From contig DPJQ01000144.1 of NCBI GenBank assembly GCA_003542935.1, positions 998 to 6,629 on the forward strand: 5,632 nt of DNA, written 5' to 3'. This stretch comes from Lachnospiraceae bacterium. GTDB lineage: Bacteria; Bacillota; Clostridia; Lachnospirales; Lachnospiraceae. Shown in pieces: positions 1 through 5,511 of this stretch (positions are counted from its first letter, which is position 1; every line of letters starts with the position of its first letter). A program made the translations under genes and the position numbers. The notes beneath the pieces are model-generated. The model was not told where the DNA came from, did no database searches, and was given only the letters and a program-made list of their open reading frames with translations.

Positions 1-1
1 C

Positions 2-481
2 TCCTTTGGCTACGGCGGTTACTGCCTGCCCAAAGACACCAAACAACTGCTGGCCAATTTCCAGAATGTCCCCGAAAATCTGATCAAGGCCATCGTGGAA
101 TCCAACCGGACCAGAAAAACCTTTATCGCCTTCCGCGTCCTTGAACTGGCGGGCGCCTACGGGGCCAACAGCACCTGGGATGCCGCTAAAGAAAAAGAGG
201 TCATCATCGGCGTATACCGGCTGACCATGAAGTCCAATTCGGACAATTTCCGTCAGTCCTCCATCCAGGGCGTCATGAAGCGGATCAAGGGCAAGGGAGC
301 CACTGTGGTCATCTACGAGCCCTCTCTCCCGGCGGATTCCACCTTTTTCGGCAGCCGCGTGATTGGGGATTTGGAGGAATTTAAACGGATCTCCCATGCC
401 ATCATCGCCAACCGGTACGACAGCTGCCTTGACGATGTGGCGGAAAAAGTGTATACCCGCGATATCTTTCGACGGGATTGA
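2..481 (+). CDS. ugd: UDP-glucose 6-dehydrogenase, C-terminal part (5' end outside window)
   Basis: This enzyme oxidises UDP-glucose to UDP-glucuronate with two NAD+ in the cytoplasm, supplying precursor for capsule, exopolysaccharide or other surface glycans. The window opens in frame 2 with the catalytic motif GYGGYCLPKDT; the nucleophilic Cys codon is at 23-25. Then come the family's conserved NRTRK segment and the C-terminal UDP-binding domain, with YRLTMKSNSDNFRQSS and VVIYEP. The visible 159 residues end at TGA 479-481. The E. coli-type enzyme is about 390 residues, so roughly the last 40% is present, and the reading frame is intact. Resemblance is to the short E. coli/Gram-positive Ugd type, not the longer animal type. 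GDP-mannose or UDP-ManNAc dehydrogenases share the fold, but the GYGGYCLPKDTKQLLAN wording is typical of Ugd. It converges on rtcB, and no functional link to the following genes is evident. Confidence 0.93.
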   Translation, partial: SFGYGGYCLPKDTKQLLANFQNVPENLIKAIVESNRTRKTFIAFRVLELAGAYGANSTWDAAKEKEVIIGVYRLTMKSNSDNFRQSSIQGVMKRIKGKGATVVIYEPSLPADSTFFGSRVIGDLEEFKRISHAIIANRYDSCLDDVAEKVYTRDIFRRD

Positions 482-548
482 TTTTTTCCCATGCGGAAAA
501 TCTGCCGCTGACGGCTTTATGCATGTTTTGGTATCCCACGAAACAGCT

Positions 549-573
549 TGTGGCGTGCGAAACCCACGCCACA
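549..573. terminator. Hairpin between convergent ugd and rtcB, possible bidirectional terminator
   Basis: TGTGGCGTG (549-557) and CACGCCACA (565-573) form a perfect 9-bp GC-rich stem with a 7-nt loop, plus a T-G wobble outside. It lies in the 100-bp gap between two convergent stop codons, 8 bp beyond the rtcB stop and 67 bp beyond the ugd stop. That position fits a shared terminator. However, neither strand has a clean U-tract after the stem, so efficient intrinsic termination is uncertain. It could instead be a 3'-end stabilising hairpin. Confidence 0.45.
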
Positions 574-581
574 GACTCTGC

Positions 582-1814
582 CTATCCCTTCACAACTCCC
601 ACCGTCTTCAGCTTCCTGACCGGCGTAACCATATCGGTCTGCTGGGCCATCACCTGGTCGATGTCCTTGTAGGCAAACCGGCATTCCTCGGCCACATCAT
701 TTTTCTTCTTCTTGCCCAGCACGATCCCCTGCTCCTTCAAGTCCACGATAACTTTTTCTACTGAAAATGTCTGCATGGCCCCCTTCCTTGAATAATTTCT
801 GCCCGCACCGTGGGAAGAGGTGCAGAAGGATTCCCGGTTTCCTCTCCCCTCCACCACGTAGCTGTAGGAACCCATGGCTCCCGGAATCACAGCCATCTCG
901 CCCTCCCGCACCCGGACGGCACCTTTGCGGTGCACCCATACATTGGCGCCATAATGATTTTCCAGTGCTGCGTAATTGTGGTGGCAGTTGATCTCATCCC
1001 CGAATTCTACGTTCCGTCCCGTATGTTTTCGGATCACCTCCTCGACGATGGCGCAGGTTTTATCCAGCATATGGGCCCGGTTCTCAAAAGCATAATCCAT
1101 GGCCAGATTCATCCAGTGGATGTACTGCTGCCCCTCCTCCGATTTCACCGGCAGGAATTCCAGGCGGTGCTCCTCCTTCACCTCGCTGTACCATCTCCGG
1201 TTCAGTTCCCGGGCTTTCTCCTGGAAATAATCACAGATTGCTTTCCCCAGATGGCGGCTGCCGGAATGGACCATGATACAGAGATACCCCTCCTCATCCT
1301 CCTGGAGCTCAATAAAATGGTTGCCGCCTCCCAGGCTTCCCACCTGGAAATAACCGTCCTTGATCAGCGGCAGCAGCCTGGCGTCCGCCTCATATTTCTC
1401 TATCTCCTGTCCGGCCCGGTCCAGCACCGCGGACTCCTGGGGCGTCTTGTACTTCTCATGGTTCAGAGGAATCGACCGCATGATATTTCCTACGATTGCC
1501 TGGATGACCGTACCGTTTCCGGTCTGGATCTCCCTGATCTCATCCATCCGGATATTCGTGGGGATGAAATCCATGCCGCAGCCGATATCCACGCCCACCG
1601 CGTTGGGGATCACCACATCCTTCGCGGCGATCACCCCGCCTATGGGCATCCCCTTCCCCGCATGGGTATCCGGCATCAGACACACCCATTTGTGAAGAAA
1701 CGGAAGTTCGGCCAGGTGTCGGGCCTGCTCCAGGCAGCTCTCCTCCAACTGTCCCTCATTTTCCAGCCACACTTTTATGGGAAACCGCATATTCTCGTCA
1801 TTTAGTACAAACAT
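582..1814 (-). CDS. rtcB: RtcB-family RNA ligase (3'-phosphate/5'-hydroxyl RNA splicing ligase)
   Basis: RtcB joins RNA 2',3'-cyclic-phosphate or 3'-phosphate ends to 5'-OH ends, using GTP and Mn2+ through a guanylylated histidine; it repairs cleaved tRNA or rRNA in the cytoplasm. Read from ATG 1814 the protein has 410 residues, close to E. coli RtcB (408). Family motifs run in order: MPDTHAGKG (~47-55), VGVDIGCGM with metal ligands Asp76 and Cys79, GGGNHF with His166, VHSGSRHLG with His183, INCHHNY (~275-281), the AVIPGAMGSYSYVVEG block (~308-323), SSHGAGR with the presumed guanylylated His335, and C-terminal PVRKLKTVGVVKG. All expected catalytic and metal-binding residues are visible. Start choice: an in-frame GTG at 1826 adds four residues, but the AAAGGG (1826-1831) touches it directly. 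From the ATG at 1814 that Shine-Dalgarno-like sequence is 11 nt away and the N-terminus matches family length. No RtcA or archease gene is adjacent. The divergent WYL genes are the likely regulators. The substrate cannot be told from sequence. Confidence 0.95.
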   Translation of the reverse strand: MFVLNDENMRFPIKVWLENEGQLEESCLEQARHLAELPFLHKWVCLMPDTHAGKGMPIGGVIAAKDVVIPNAVGVDIGCGMDFIPTNIRMDEIREIQTGNGTVIQAIVGNIMRSIPLNHEKYKTPQESAVLDRAGQEIEKYEADARLLPLIKDGYFQVGSLGGGNHFIELQEDEEGYLCIMVHSGSRHLGKAICDYFQEKARELNRRWYSEVKEEHRLEFLPVKSEEGQQYIHWMNLAMDYAFENRAHMLDKTCAIVEEVIRKHTGRNVEFGDEINCHHNYAALENHYGANVWVHRKGAVRVREGEMAVIPGAMGSYSYVVEGRGNRESFCTSSHGAGRNYSRKGAMQTFSVEKVIVDLKEQGIVLGKKKKNDVAEECRFAYKDIDQVMAQQTDMVTPVRKLKTVGVVKG

Positions 1815-1852
1815 ATCCTTGATCACCCTTTCCGTATTATTGATGGAATTTC

Positions 1853-1873
1853 CGGTTCAGACATGCTGAACCG
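1853..1873 (-). promoter_or_regulatory. Perfect 8-bp inverted repeat in rtcB leader (operator or mRNA hairpin)
   Basis: CGGTTCAG (1853-1860) and CTGAACCG (1866-1873) are exact reverse complements with a 5-nt spacer. The element lies 39 bp upstream of the preferred rtcB ATG, about +10 to +30 relative to the predicted start of transcription. It could be a binding site for a dimeric regulator, such as one of the divergent WYL proteins, or an RNA stem-loop in the leader. No T-run follows it in the rtcB direction, so it is not an ordinary attenuator-terminator. Confidence 0.5.
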
Positions 1874-1888
1874 TTACCTGATAAACTC

Positions 1889-1917
1889 ATTATAAGCAAT
1901 TCCTTCCATACCATCAT
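1889..1917 (-). promoter_or_regulatory. Predicted rtcB promoter: consensus -10, weak -35
   Basis: On the minus strand TATAAT (1894 down to 1889) is a perfect -10 hexamer, 75 bp upstream of the rtcB ATG. At 17-bp spacing the -35 position reads ATGATG (1917 to 1912), only 3 of 6 matches to TTGACA, and other spacings are worse. A strong -10 with a poor -35 is the usual look of an activator-dependent promoter, consistent with rtcB being inducible. This is motif reading only; the start site is unmeasured. Confidence 0.45.
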
Positions 1918-1940
1918 TTTAAAAAAGGTGCGAACTTAAA

Positions 1941-1971
1941 TTGCCACAGAAAAATCCCGTAAAAATATGAT
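1941..1971 (+). promoter_or_regulatory. Predicted promoter of the WYL gene pair
   Basis: TTGCCA (1941-1946, 5 of 6 to the -35 consensus) and TATGAT (1966-1971, 5 of 6 to the -10 consensus) are separated by 19 bp, slightly longer than ideal. An overlapping TATACT (1971-1976) is an alternative -10 without a good -35. Transcription would start near 1978, giving a leader of about 70 nt before the first WYL gene. The -10 falls inside the left arm of a large inverted repeat. Confidence 0.45.
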
Positions 1972-1995
1972 ATACTTATTCGGATATCACATTTT
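1962..1995. promoter_or_regulatory. 12-bp imperfect inverted repeat over WYL promoter, candidate operator
   Basis: The left arm AAAATATGATAT (1962-1973) and right arm ATATCACATTTT (1984-1995) are reverse complements at 11 of 12 positions, with a 10-bp spacer. Arm centres are 22 bp apart, about two helical turns, as expected for a dimer contacting one DNA face. The left arm contains the predicted -10, so a bound protein would block or remodel the promoter; autoregulation by a WYL protein is the simplest idea. AT-richness makes chance pairing somewhat more likely. Confidence 0.5.
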
Positions 1996-2049
1996 ACGAT
2001 CCAGGTGTAAATGTTCTGCCTGAATAGATTCTGAAAGGAACTCATACAT

Positions 2050-3303
2050 ATGTCTGATTTTCATGAATTGATAAAAAGCTTTCCCAAGACACGGGAATAC
2101 ATCCGGGATTTCTTTGTCTATGGATTCAAGAGCCGAAACGAATTCAGGGAGAAAAGCCCCCGCACCTACGACAACGAGCGGCGGCGTCTGGAGAGCTGGT
2201 TTGGCTCTTATGTCCAGAGAGACTACGCTTCCAACGGCTCCAACATTTCCCTGGCCATAGACAGCAACCTCCTGGATACCAATCCCCTGTTCCGGGTATG
2301 GAAGACTAAAAGCTTCACAGACAACGATATCGTGCTACATTTTCTGATACTGGATCTGCTCCGGGACGGCAGGGCCCTGACCGCCGAGGCCATAACCAGC
2401 AGTCTCCTTGACCAATACGAAACGCTGTTTGACATCCAGACCGTCCGCCGCAAATGCAACGCCTACGAAAAGGAGGGACTGCTGCGGAAAGAAAAACACG
2501 GAAAGGCCGTGACCTACTCCCTGGACAACACCCTGGCCCTCTGGCTTGGTTCCCACGAGCCCGTACTGGACGCGCTGGATTTCTACCAGATCGCCGGGCA
2601 GCTTGGCATCATCGCCAACGAACTGTCCGAACAGCTTGACCACCGCAACCGGACGTTTCGGGTAAAACACAGCTTCTTCGTTCATACTCTGGAGGATGAA
2701 ATCCTCCTGGCGCTCCTCCACGCCATGAGGCAGAAATCAGAGGTACAGCTTAAAGTCAAAAGCTCAAAAAGCAAAACCACAAACACCGCATTCTGCGTAC
2801 CCCTGCAGATCTTTGTCAGTACCAGAAGCGGCCGCCGTTTTCTGTGCGGATATCTGGAACGAAACCGGCGTTTCACCTGTTTCCGCCTGGACACTGTCAA
2901 ACAGGTCTTTCTCACCAAAGTGGCAGAGACCTACGATGACCTGCAGGAAAAGCTGTCTCGAAACCGCAGATATGTCTGGGGCGTATCTTTCCAGAACAGC
3001 GGAAGACATCATCTCGACACACTGATTATGACGCTGCAAATCACAGAACCGGCAGAAAACTATATCATAGGCCGCCTCAAACGTGAGGGCCGTGGAGGCA
3101 CGGTCACAAAGACGGCTCCGGGCATCTATACCTACGAAATCTCCGTTTTTGACTGCAATGAAATGCTTCCCTGGCTTCGCACTTTTATCGGCAGAATTAT
3201 ATCCCTGGAATGCAGCGATCCCTTTGTAACACGCCGGTTTTACCAGGATCTGCAGGTCATGTACCGGCAATATCAGATTGGTGAGCAACCCACAGATGCA
3301 TAA
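2050..3303 (+). CDS. WYL-domain transcriptional regulator with winged-helix region, divergent from rtcB
   Basis: This is a 417-residue cytoplasmic protein with no signal peptide or membrane segment. Residues 1-60 look helical. About 90-158 look like a winged helix-turn-helix: helices, a recognition-helix-like segment DIQTVRRKCNAYEKEGLL (128-145), then a basic wing and the strand KAVTYSLD. Residues ~216-290 match a WYL domain: the helix ILLALLHAMRQKSEV, a basic strand, CVPLQIFV, the signature replaced by GRRFLCGYL (261-269), and the hallmark FRLDTV (278-283). Residues ~322-408 fit the WCX C-terminal extension. WYL proteins such as PafB/PafC and DriD sense ligands, reported to be single-stranded DNA, and control stress genes. 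The ligand here is unknown, and RNA ends or nucleotides would be an inference. AAAGGAA at 2034-2040 sits 9 nt before the ATG, supporting this start. It is transcribed divergently from rtcB and is probably its regulator. Confidence 0.85.
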   Translation: MSDFHELIKSFPKTREYIRDFFVYGFKSRNEFREKSPRTYDNERRRLESWFGSYVQRDYASNGSNISLAIDSNLLDTNPLFRVWKTKSFTDNDIVLHFLILDLLRDGRALTAEAITSSLLDQYETLFDIQTVRRKCNAYEKEGLLRKEKHGKAVTYSLDNTLALWLGSHEPVLDALDFYQIAGQLGIIANELSEQLDHRNRTFRVKHSFFVHTLEDEILLALLHAMRQKSEVQLKVKSSKSKTTNTAFCVPLQIFVSTRSGRRFLCGYLERNRRFTCFRLDTVKQVFLTKVAETYDDLQEKLSRNRRYVWGVSFQNSGRHHLDTLIMTLQITEPAENYIIGRLKREGRGGTVTKTAPGIYTYEISVFDCNEMLPWLRTFIGRIISLECSDPFVTRRFYQDLQVMYRQYQIGEQPTDA

Positions 3304-3309
3304 AAACCC

Positions 3310-3315
3310 AGGAGG
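3310..3315 (+). promoter_or_regulatory. Ribosome binding site that fixes the second WYL start
   Basis: A perfect AGGAGG lies 7 nt before ATG 3323 and 7 bp after the stop of the first WYL gene. An in-frame ATG at 3278 would overlap the upstream gene and lacks such a site, so 3323 is preferred. Confidence 0.85.
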
Positions 3316-3322
3316 ACTTATC

Positions 3323-4327
3323 ATGGAATTATTTTCAGAAATCTACAGCTGCTACTATCAGGTACTGCGCCACCTATTATGCAGCCAACAGGAAATCACC
3401 ATACAAAAGATTCGCAGCCGGATCTGCAATGAAGGCTTCGCGGAGAGTATGCTCTCTATCATCCCCAAACTGGAAAGCGGTGAATGGAATCTCTTTACCC
3501 GGAAAGGCGATCTGTACCTCTCCAAAATCACTGCGCCCTTTACCACGCCTCTTTCCCATCTGCAGAAATCTTATTTAAAAGCCATATTGTCCGACCCGCG
3601 CATAAAATTATTCCTTGACCGTGGGCATCTGGATACCCTAAACGATATGCTTGCCCCGGTCACTCCTCTCTGGCAGCCGGAACAATTTTACTATTTTGAT
3701 CAATTTATCGATGGAGATCCCTATGACGACGAGACATACCGCCATCATTTTCACACATTGTTGCAGGCACAGAAAAAATGCCGGTATGTAGATATCGACT
3801 ACAACGGCCCTACAGGGAAACGGGTTCATCATCACTATATTCCTGCCCGCCTGGAATACTCTGTGAAAAACAACCGCTTCCGTCTCATTGCCCTGAAAAA
3901 TATCAGACGCGGAAACATGAAACTGGAAATCCTCAATATTGCCCGTATTCAACATGTACAGCCCCTGGAAAAAACATTTCCTGCCTCCATCGATCTGAAT
4001 ACCCTGATTCGACGTTCCTACTATCGGGAACCCCTGACGCTGCACATCACGAATCAGCGCAATGCCCTTGAACGAACCATGCTGCATTTCGCCAATTATG
4101 AAAAAAACACGGTAAAAATAAACGACAATACCTATGAATGCCGTATCTATTATAACCAGACCATGGAAACGGAATTGCTGATTGAAGTACTGTCCTTCGG
4201 CCCTATGCTGACCGTCACAGGCAATGAACGTTTTCTCGCCCTCTTGAAAAAACGGCTCCAAAAACAACGTGCCCTGCCGATCCCGGATGAACATAAACTG
4301 TCTTCCTCAAACGGATTTTTCCGATAA
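3323..4327 (+). CDS. Second WYL-domain protein, divergent signature, partner of the upstream regulator
   Basis: This is a 334-residue cytoplasmic protein encoded 19 bp after the first WYL gene, so the two are probably co-transcribed. The N-terminal ~65 residues (YYQVLRHLLC, ITIQKIRSRI) are helical and might form a degenerate DNA-binding fold, but no convincing helix-turn-helix is visible. LQKSYLKAILSDPRIKLFL (80-98) resembles the linker helix before WYL domains. The WYL domain spans about 142-215: HTLLQAQKKCRYVDIDYNG, then basic HHHYIPARLEYS, a core FRLIAL (186-191) in place of W-Y-L, and ILNIARIQHV. Residues ~236-315 resemble the WCX region (LTLHITNQ, LLIEVLSFGPMLTV, FLALLKKRL). It is shorter and more diverged than its partner, suggesting a PafB/PafC-like heteromer in which one subunit binds DNA and the other helps sense ligand; this is inference. 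Its stop codon overlaps the start of the minus-strand terminator. Confidence 0.8.
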   Translation: MELFSEIYSCYYQVLRHLLCSQQEITIQKIRSRICNEGFAESMLSIIPKLESGEWNLFTRKGDLYLSKITAPFTTPLSHLQKSYLKAILSDPRIKLFLDRGHLDTLNDMLAPVTPLWQPEQFYYFDQFIDGDPYDDETYRHHFHTLLQAQKKCRYVDIDYNGPTGKRVHHHYIPARLEYSVKNNRFRLIALKNIRRGNMKLEILNIARIQHVQPLEKTFPASIDLNTLIRRSYYREPLTLHITNQRNALERTMLHFANYEKNTVKINDNTYECRIYYNQTMETELLIEVLSFGPMLTVTGNERFLALLKKRLQKQRALPIPDEHKLSSSNGFFR

Positions 4328-4367
4328 AAAAAGGACACCTGACATTCCGTATCTCTGTCTGGTGTCC
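4326..4367 (-). terminator. Strong rho-independent terminator for the minus-strand coiled-coil gene
   Basis: GGACACC (4333-4339) pairs with GGTGTCC (4361-4367). After a single T-T mismatch, GACA (4341-4344) pairs with TGTC (4356-4359), leaving an 11-nt loop. On the minus strand the stem is followed by seven T residues (complement of A4326-4332), the classic intrinsic-terminator form. It sits 47 bp past the coiled-coil gene's stop. The A-run includes the last two bases of the second WYL gene's TAA. On the plus strand no U-tract follows, so it would stop WYL transcripts only weakly. Confidence 0.85.
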
Positions 4368-4414
4368 CTGAAACCATGTGGTTTAATTATGAAAACATTT
4401 CAGTAAAAACCGCA

Positions 4415-4645
4415 TCATTCTTCCTCATCCGGTTTTCTCTTAAGTACTTCCATAATCTCATCATAACTCCACTCGCTTGCCTCGATCGCATCCAGAAGCT
4501 TCTCTCTTTTTTCCGCTTCTTTCTGGGCAAGAAGATCTTTTAATTCCGCAACAGCGGTGTTATATTTTTCTTTGTATTTCGCAACATCCTCCTGCGCTTT
4601 AGCGATTCTTTCGTCAATTGAAACTACCTTTCTGGGTCTTGCCAT
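4415..4645 (-). CDS. Small charged coiled-coil protein of unknown function
   Basis: This is a 76-residue protein that I do not recognise as a named family. It opens with a basic MARPRK, whose RPRK core resembles an AT-hook. Residues ~10-50 are rich in Lys, Glu and Ala with heptad-like spacing (IAKAQEDVAKYKEKYNTAVAE) and very likely form a coiled coil. A short segment follows, EASEWSYDEIMEVLKRK (55-71), which looks like an extra helix, then an acidic tail DEEE. There is no signal peptide or membrane segment. AGGAGGTG (4653-4660) lies 7 nt before the ATG, an excellent ribosome binding site, and the gene has its own promoter region and terminator, so it is probably a well-expressed single-gene unit. 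A nucleoid-associated, adaptor or regulatory role is possible but not shown. Similar MARPRK-starting small proteins occur in clostridia as hypothetical proteins, from general memory and not searched. Confidence 0.8.
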   Translation of the reverse strand: MARPRKVVSIDERIAKAQEDVAKYKEKYNTAVAELKDLLAQKEAEKREKLLDAIEASEWSYDEIMEVLKRKPDEEE

Positions 4646-4670
4646 TGAGGTACACCTCCTAAAATTAATT

Positions 4671-4694
4671 TTTATGCTATCATACTAGCATAAA
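4671..4694. promoter_or_regulatory. Perfect 9-bp palindrome upstream of coiled-coil gene, candidate operator
   Basis: TTTATGCTA (4671-4679) and TAGCATAAA (4686-4694) are exact reverse complements with a 6-bp spacer, 26 bp before the start codon. The centre of the palindrome overlaps the predicted -10 of this gene, the usual position of a repressor operator. No T-run supports a terminator reading: the flanking T4666-4673 stretch is short and upstream relative to the coiled-coil gene. The regulator is unknown. Confidence 0.55.
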
Positions 4695-4710
4695 GTTTTT
4701 GATATGGCAA
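4679..4710 (-). promoter_or_regulatory. Predicted promoter of the coiled-coil gene
   Basis: On the minus strand TTGCCA (4710 to 4705, 5 of 6 to the -35 consensus) is followed after 17 bp by TAGTAT (4 of 6) and after 20 bp by TATGAT (4684 to 4679, 5 of 6). Neither combination is ideal, but both place RNA polymerase over the 9-bp palindrome, and transcription would start 20-30 bp before the strong ribosome binding site. Confidence 0.4.
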
Positions 4711-4781
4711 GCCAAGAAAGCACGCAGATTACTCAATTGAAATCAATAAGAAAATATCAAGTAATAATTCTGTAAACTTTT

Positions 4782-5504
4782 TTATCGAACTGCAGCTTCC
4801 TGCATACCCTCCCTTTCTCCCTGGGTGATCAGTTCGTTATCCACCATACTGCCCAGTACCTGCTCTGCCCGTCGGGCTGCCAGATCGGCGTTTACATCGG
4901 GAGAATAAGCTGACGGCGCATTGGGAACTCCGGCCAGCATGGCCGACTCATAATCCGTCAGCTCCGATGGTTCTTTATCGAAATATCCCTCCGCTGCCTC
5001 GCCTATACCGAAATGGCCGCTGCCGAAATAAGCAGTATTTACATACAACTCAAAAATCTCTTCTTTGCTGTACTGCTTTTCAAGATCCAGGGCCGCAAAA
5101 ACCTCCGCCGCCTTCCGTTCCAGCCTTTTTTCCTGAGTGAAAAGCATATTTTTCGCGATCTGCTGAGTGATGGTACTCCCGCCCTCCTTGAAACGTCCCG
5201 CTTTTATATCATTGAGCAGGGCGCGGCCGATGGCAATGGGGTCGATGCCTCCATGAGTCATAAACCTGTGATCTTCCACCGAAATAACGGCATCTATGTA
5301 AAATTGCGGCATCTCATCGTAGGAAACAAAATCCGGATCCCGGCGCACTTTCTCCACCCTTTCTTCGATGGACTCCTGCGCAATGGCCTCTTTATACATC
5401 CGGTATCCTTTTACGCCAAAGAAGGTGACCGCTGTCACGGCAATACACAGCAGCAGTAAAAACATAACTCCGATAATTTTTCTGATCCGATGTTTTTTCT
5501 TCAT
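4782..5504 (-). CDS. Monofunctional peptidoglycan glycosyltransferase (GT51 family)
   Basis: This 240-residue membrane-anchored enzyme polymerises lipid II into glycan strands on the outer face of the cytoplasmic membrane. After a basic MKKKHRIRK start comes one transmembrane anchor (~10-31). GT51 motifs follow in order: ISVEDHRFMTHGGID with the first catalytic Glu77, RALLNDI, GGSTITQQIAKN (108-119), RKAAEV with the second conserved Glu134, LEKQYSKEEIFELYVN, YFGSGHFGIGEAAEGYF, and YESAMLAGVPNAPSAYSP. The chain stops soon after the glycosyltransferase domain, with no transpeptidase domain, so it is MtgA-like rather than a bifunctional class A PBP. Start choice: ATG 5504 has AAAGGAGA (5515-5522) 10 nt upstream. 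A longer in-frame reading to 5564 overlaps the upstream gene and places a non-membrane stretch before the anchor. It follows a membrane-protein gene by 7 bp, indicating an operon. Confidence 0.93.
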   Translation of the reverse strand: MKKKHRIRKIIGVMFLLLLCIAVTAVTFFGVKGYRMYKEAIAQESIEERVEKVRRDPDFVSYDEMPQFYIDAVISVEDHRFMTHGGIDPIAIGRALLNDIKAGRFKEGGSTITQQIAKNMLFTQEKRLERKAAEVFAALDLEKQYSKEEIFELYVNTAYFGSGHFGIGEAAEGYFDKEPSELTDYESAMLAGVPNAPSAYSPDVNADLAARRAEQVLGSMVDNELITQGEREGMQEAAVR

Positions 5505-5511
5505 GATATTC

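Noticed and set aside
363..764. Plus-strand frame spanning the end of ugd and the end of rtcB
   Set aside because: It crosses the convergent intergenic hairpin and overlaps two well-supported genes in other frames; composition is that of antisense rtcB.
810..1805. Long plus-strand open frame (331 codons) covering most of rtcB
   Set aside because: It is an antisense shadow of the rtcB frame, which has every family motif. The shadow product has low-complexity Pro/His/Leu composition, no recognisable domain and no good ribosome binding site.
1815..1826. GTG start giving a 414-residue RtcB
   Set aside because: The purine-rich Shine-Dalgarno-like sequence abuts this GTG with no spacing, whereas the ATG at 1814 gives a 410-residue protein whose catalytic residue numbering runs close to E. 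coli RtcB. It remains possible, and the difference is only four residues.
1853..1873. Leader hairpin as an anticodon-stem-loop mimic
   Set aside because: Opening the last pair gives a 7-bp stem with a 7-nt loop, which is tempting beside an RNA-repair enzyme, but the loop lacks the U33 expected in tRNA mimicry and no other tRNA-like arms surround it.
3278..3322. Upstream ATG for the second WYL gene overlapping the first
   Set aside because: The consensus AGGAGG is 7 nt before ATG 3323, and the extra 15 residues (N, P, G rich) look like translated leader.
3638..4294. Minus-strand open frame of 218 codons inside the second WYL gene
   Set aside because: It is antisense to a gene with WYL and WCX features, has no family signature, and its start lacks a ribosome binding site.
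4371..4384. Small palindrome AAACCATGTGGTTT near the terminator
   Set aside because: The stem is only five pairs with a 4-nt loop, with no following U-tract; it is too weak to call a separate element.
4736..4747. Short palindrome ATTGAAATCAAT downstream of the glycosyltransferase gene
   Set aside because: It is a five-base AT-rich arm pair with a 2-nt spacer, likely chance in AT-rich sequence, and not stable enough to terminate transcription.
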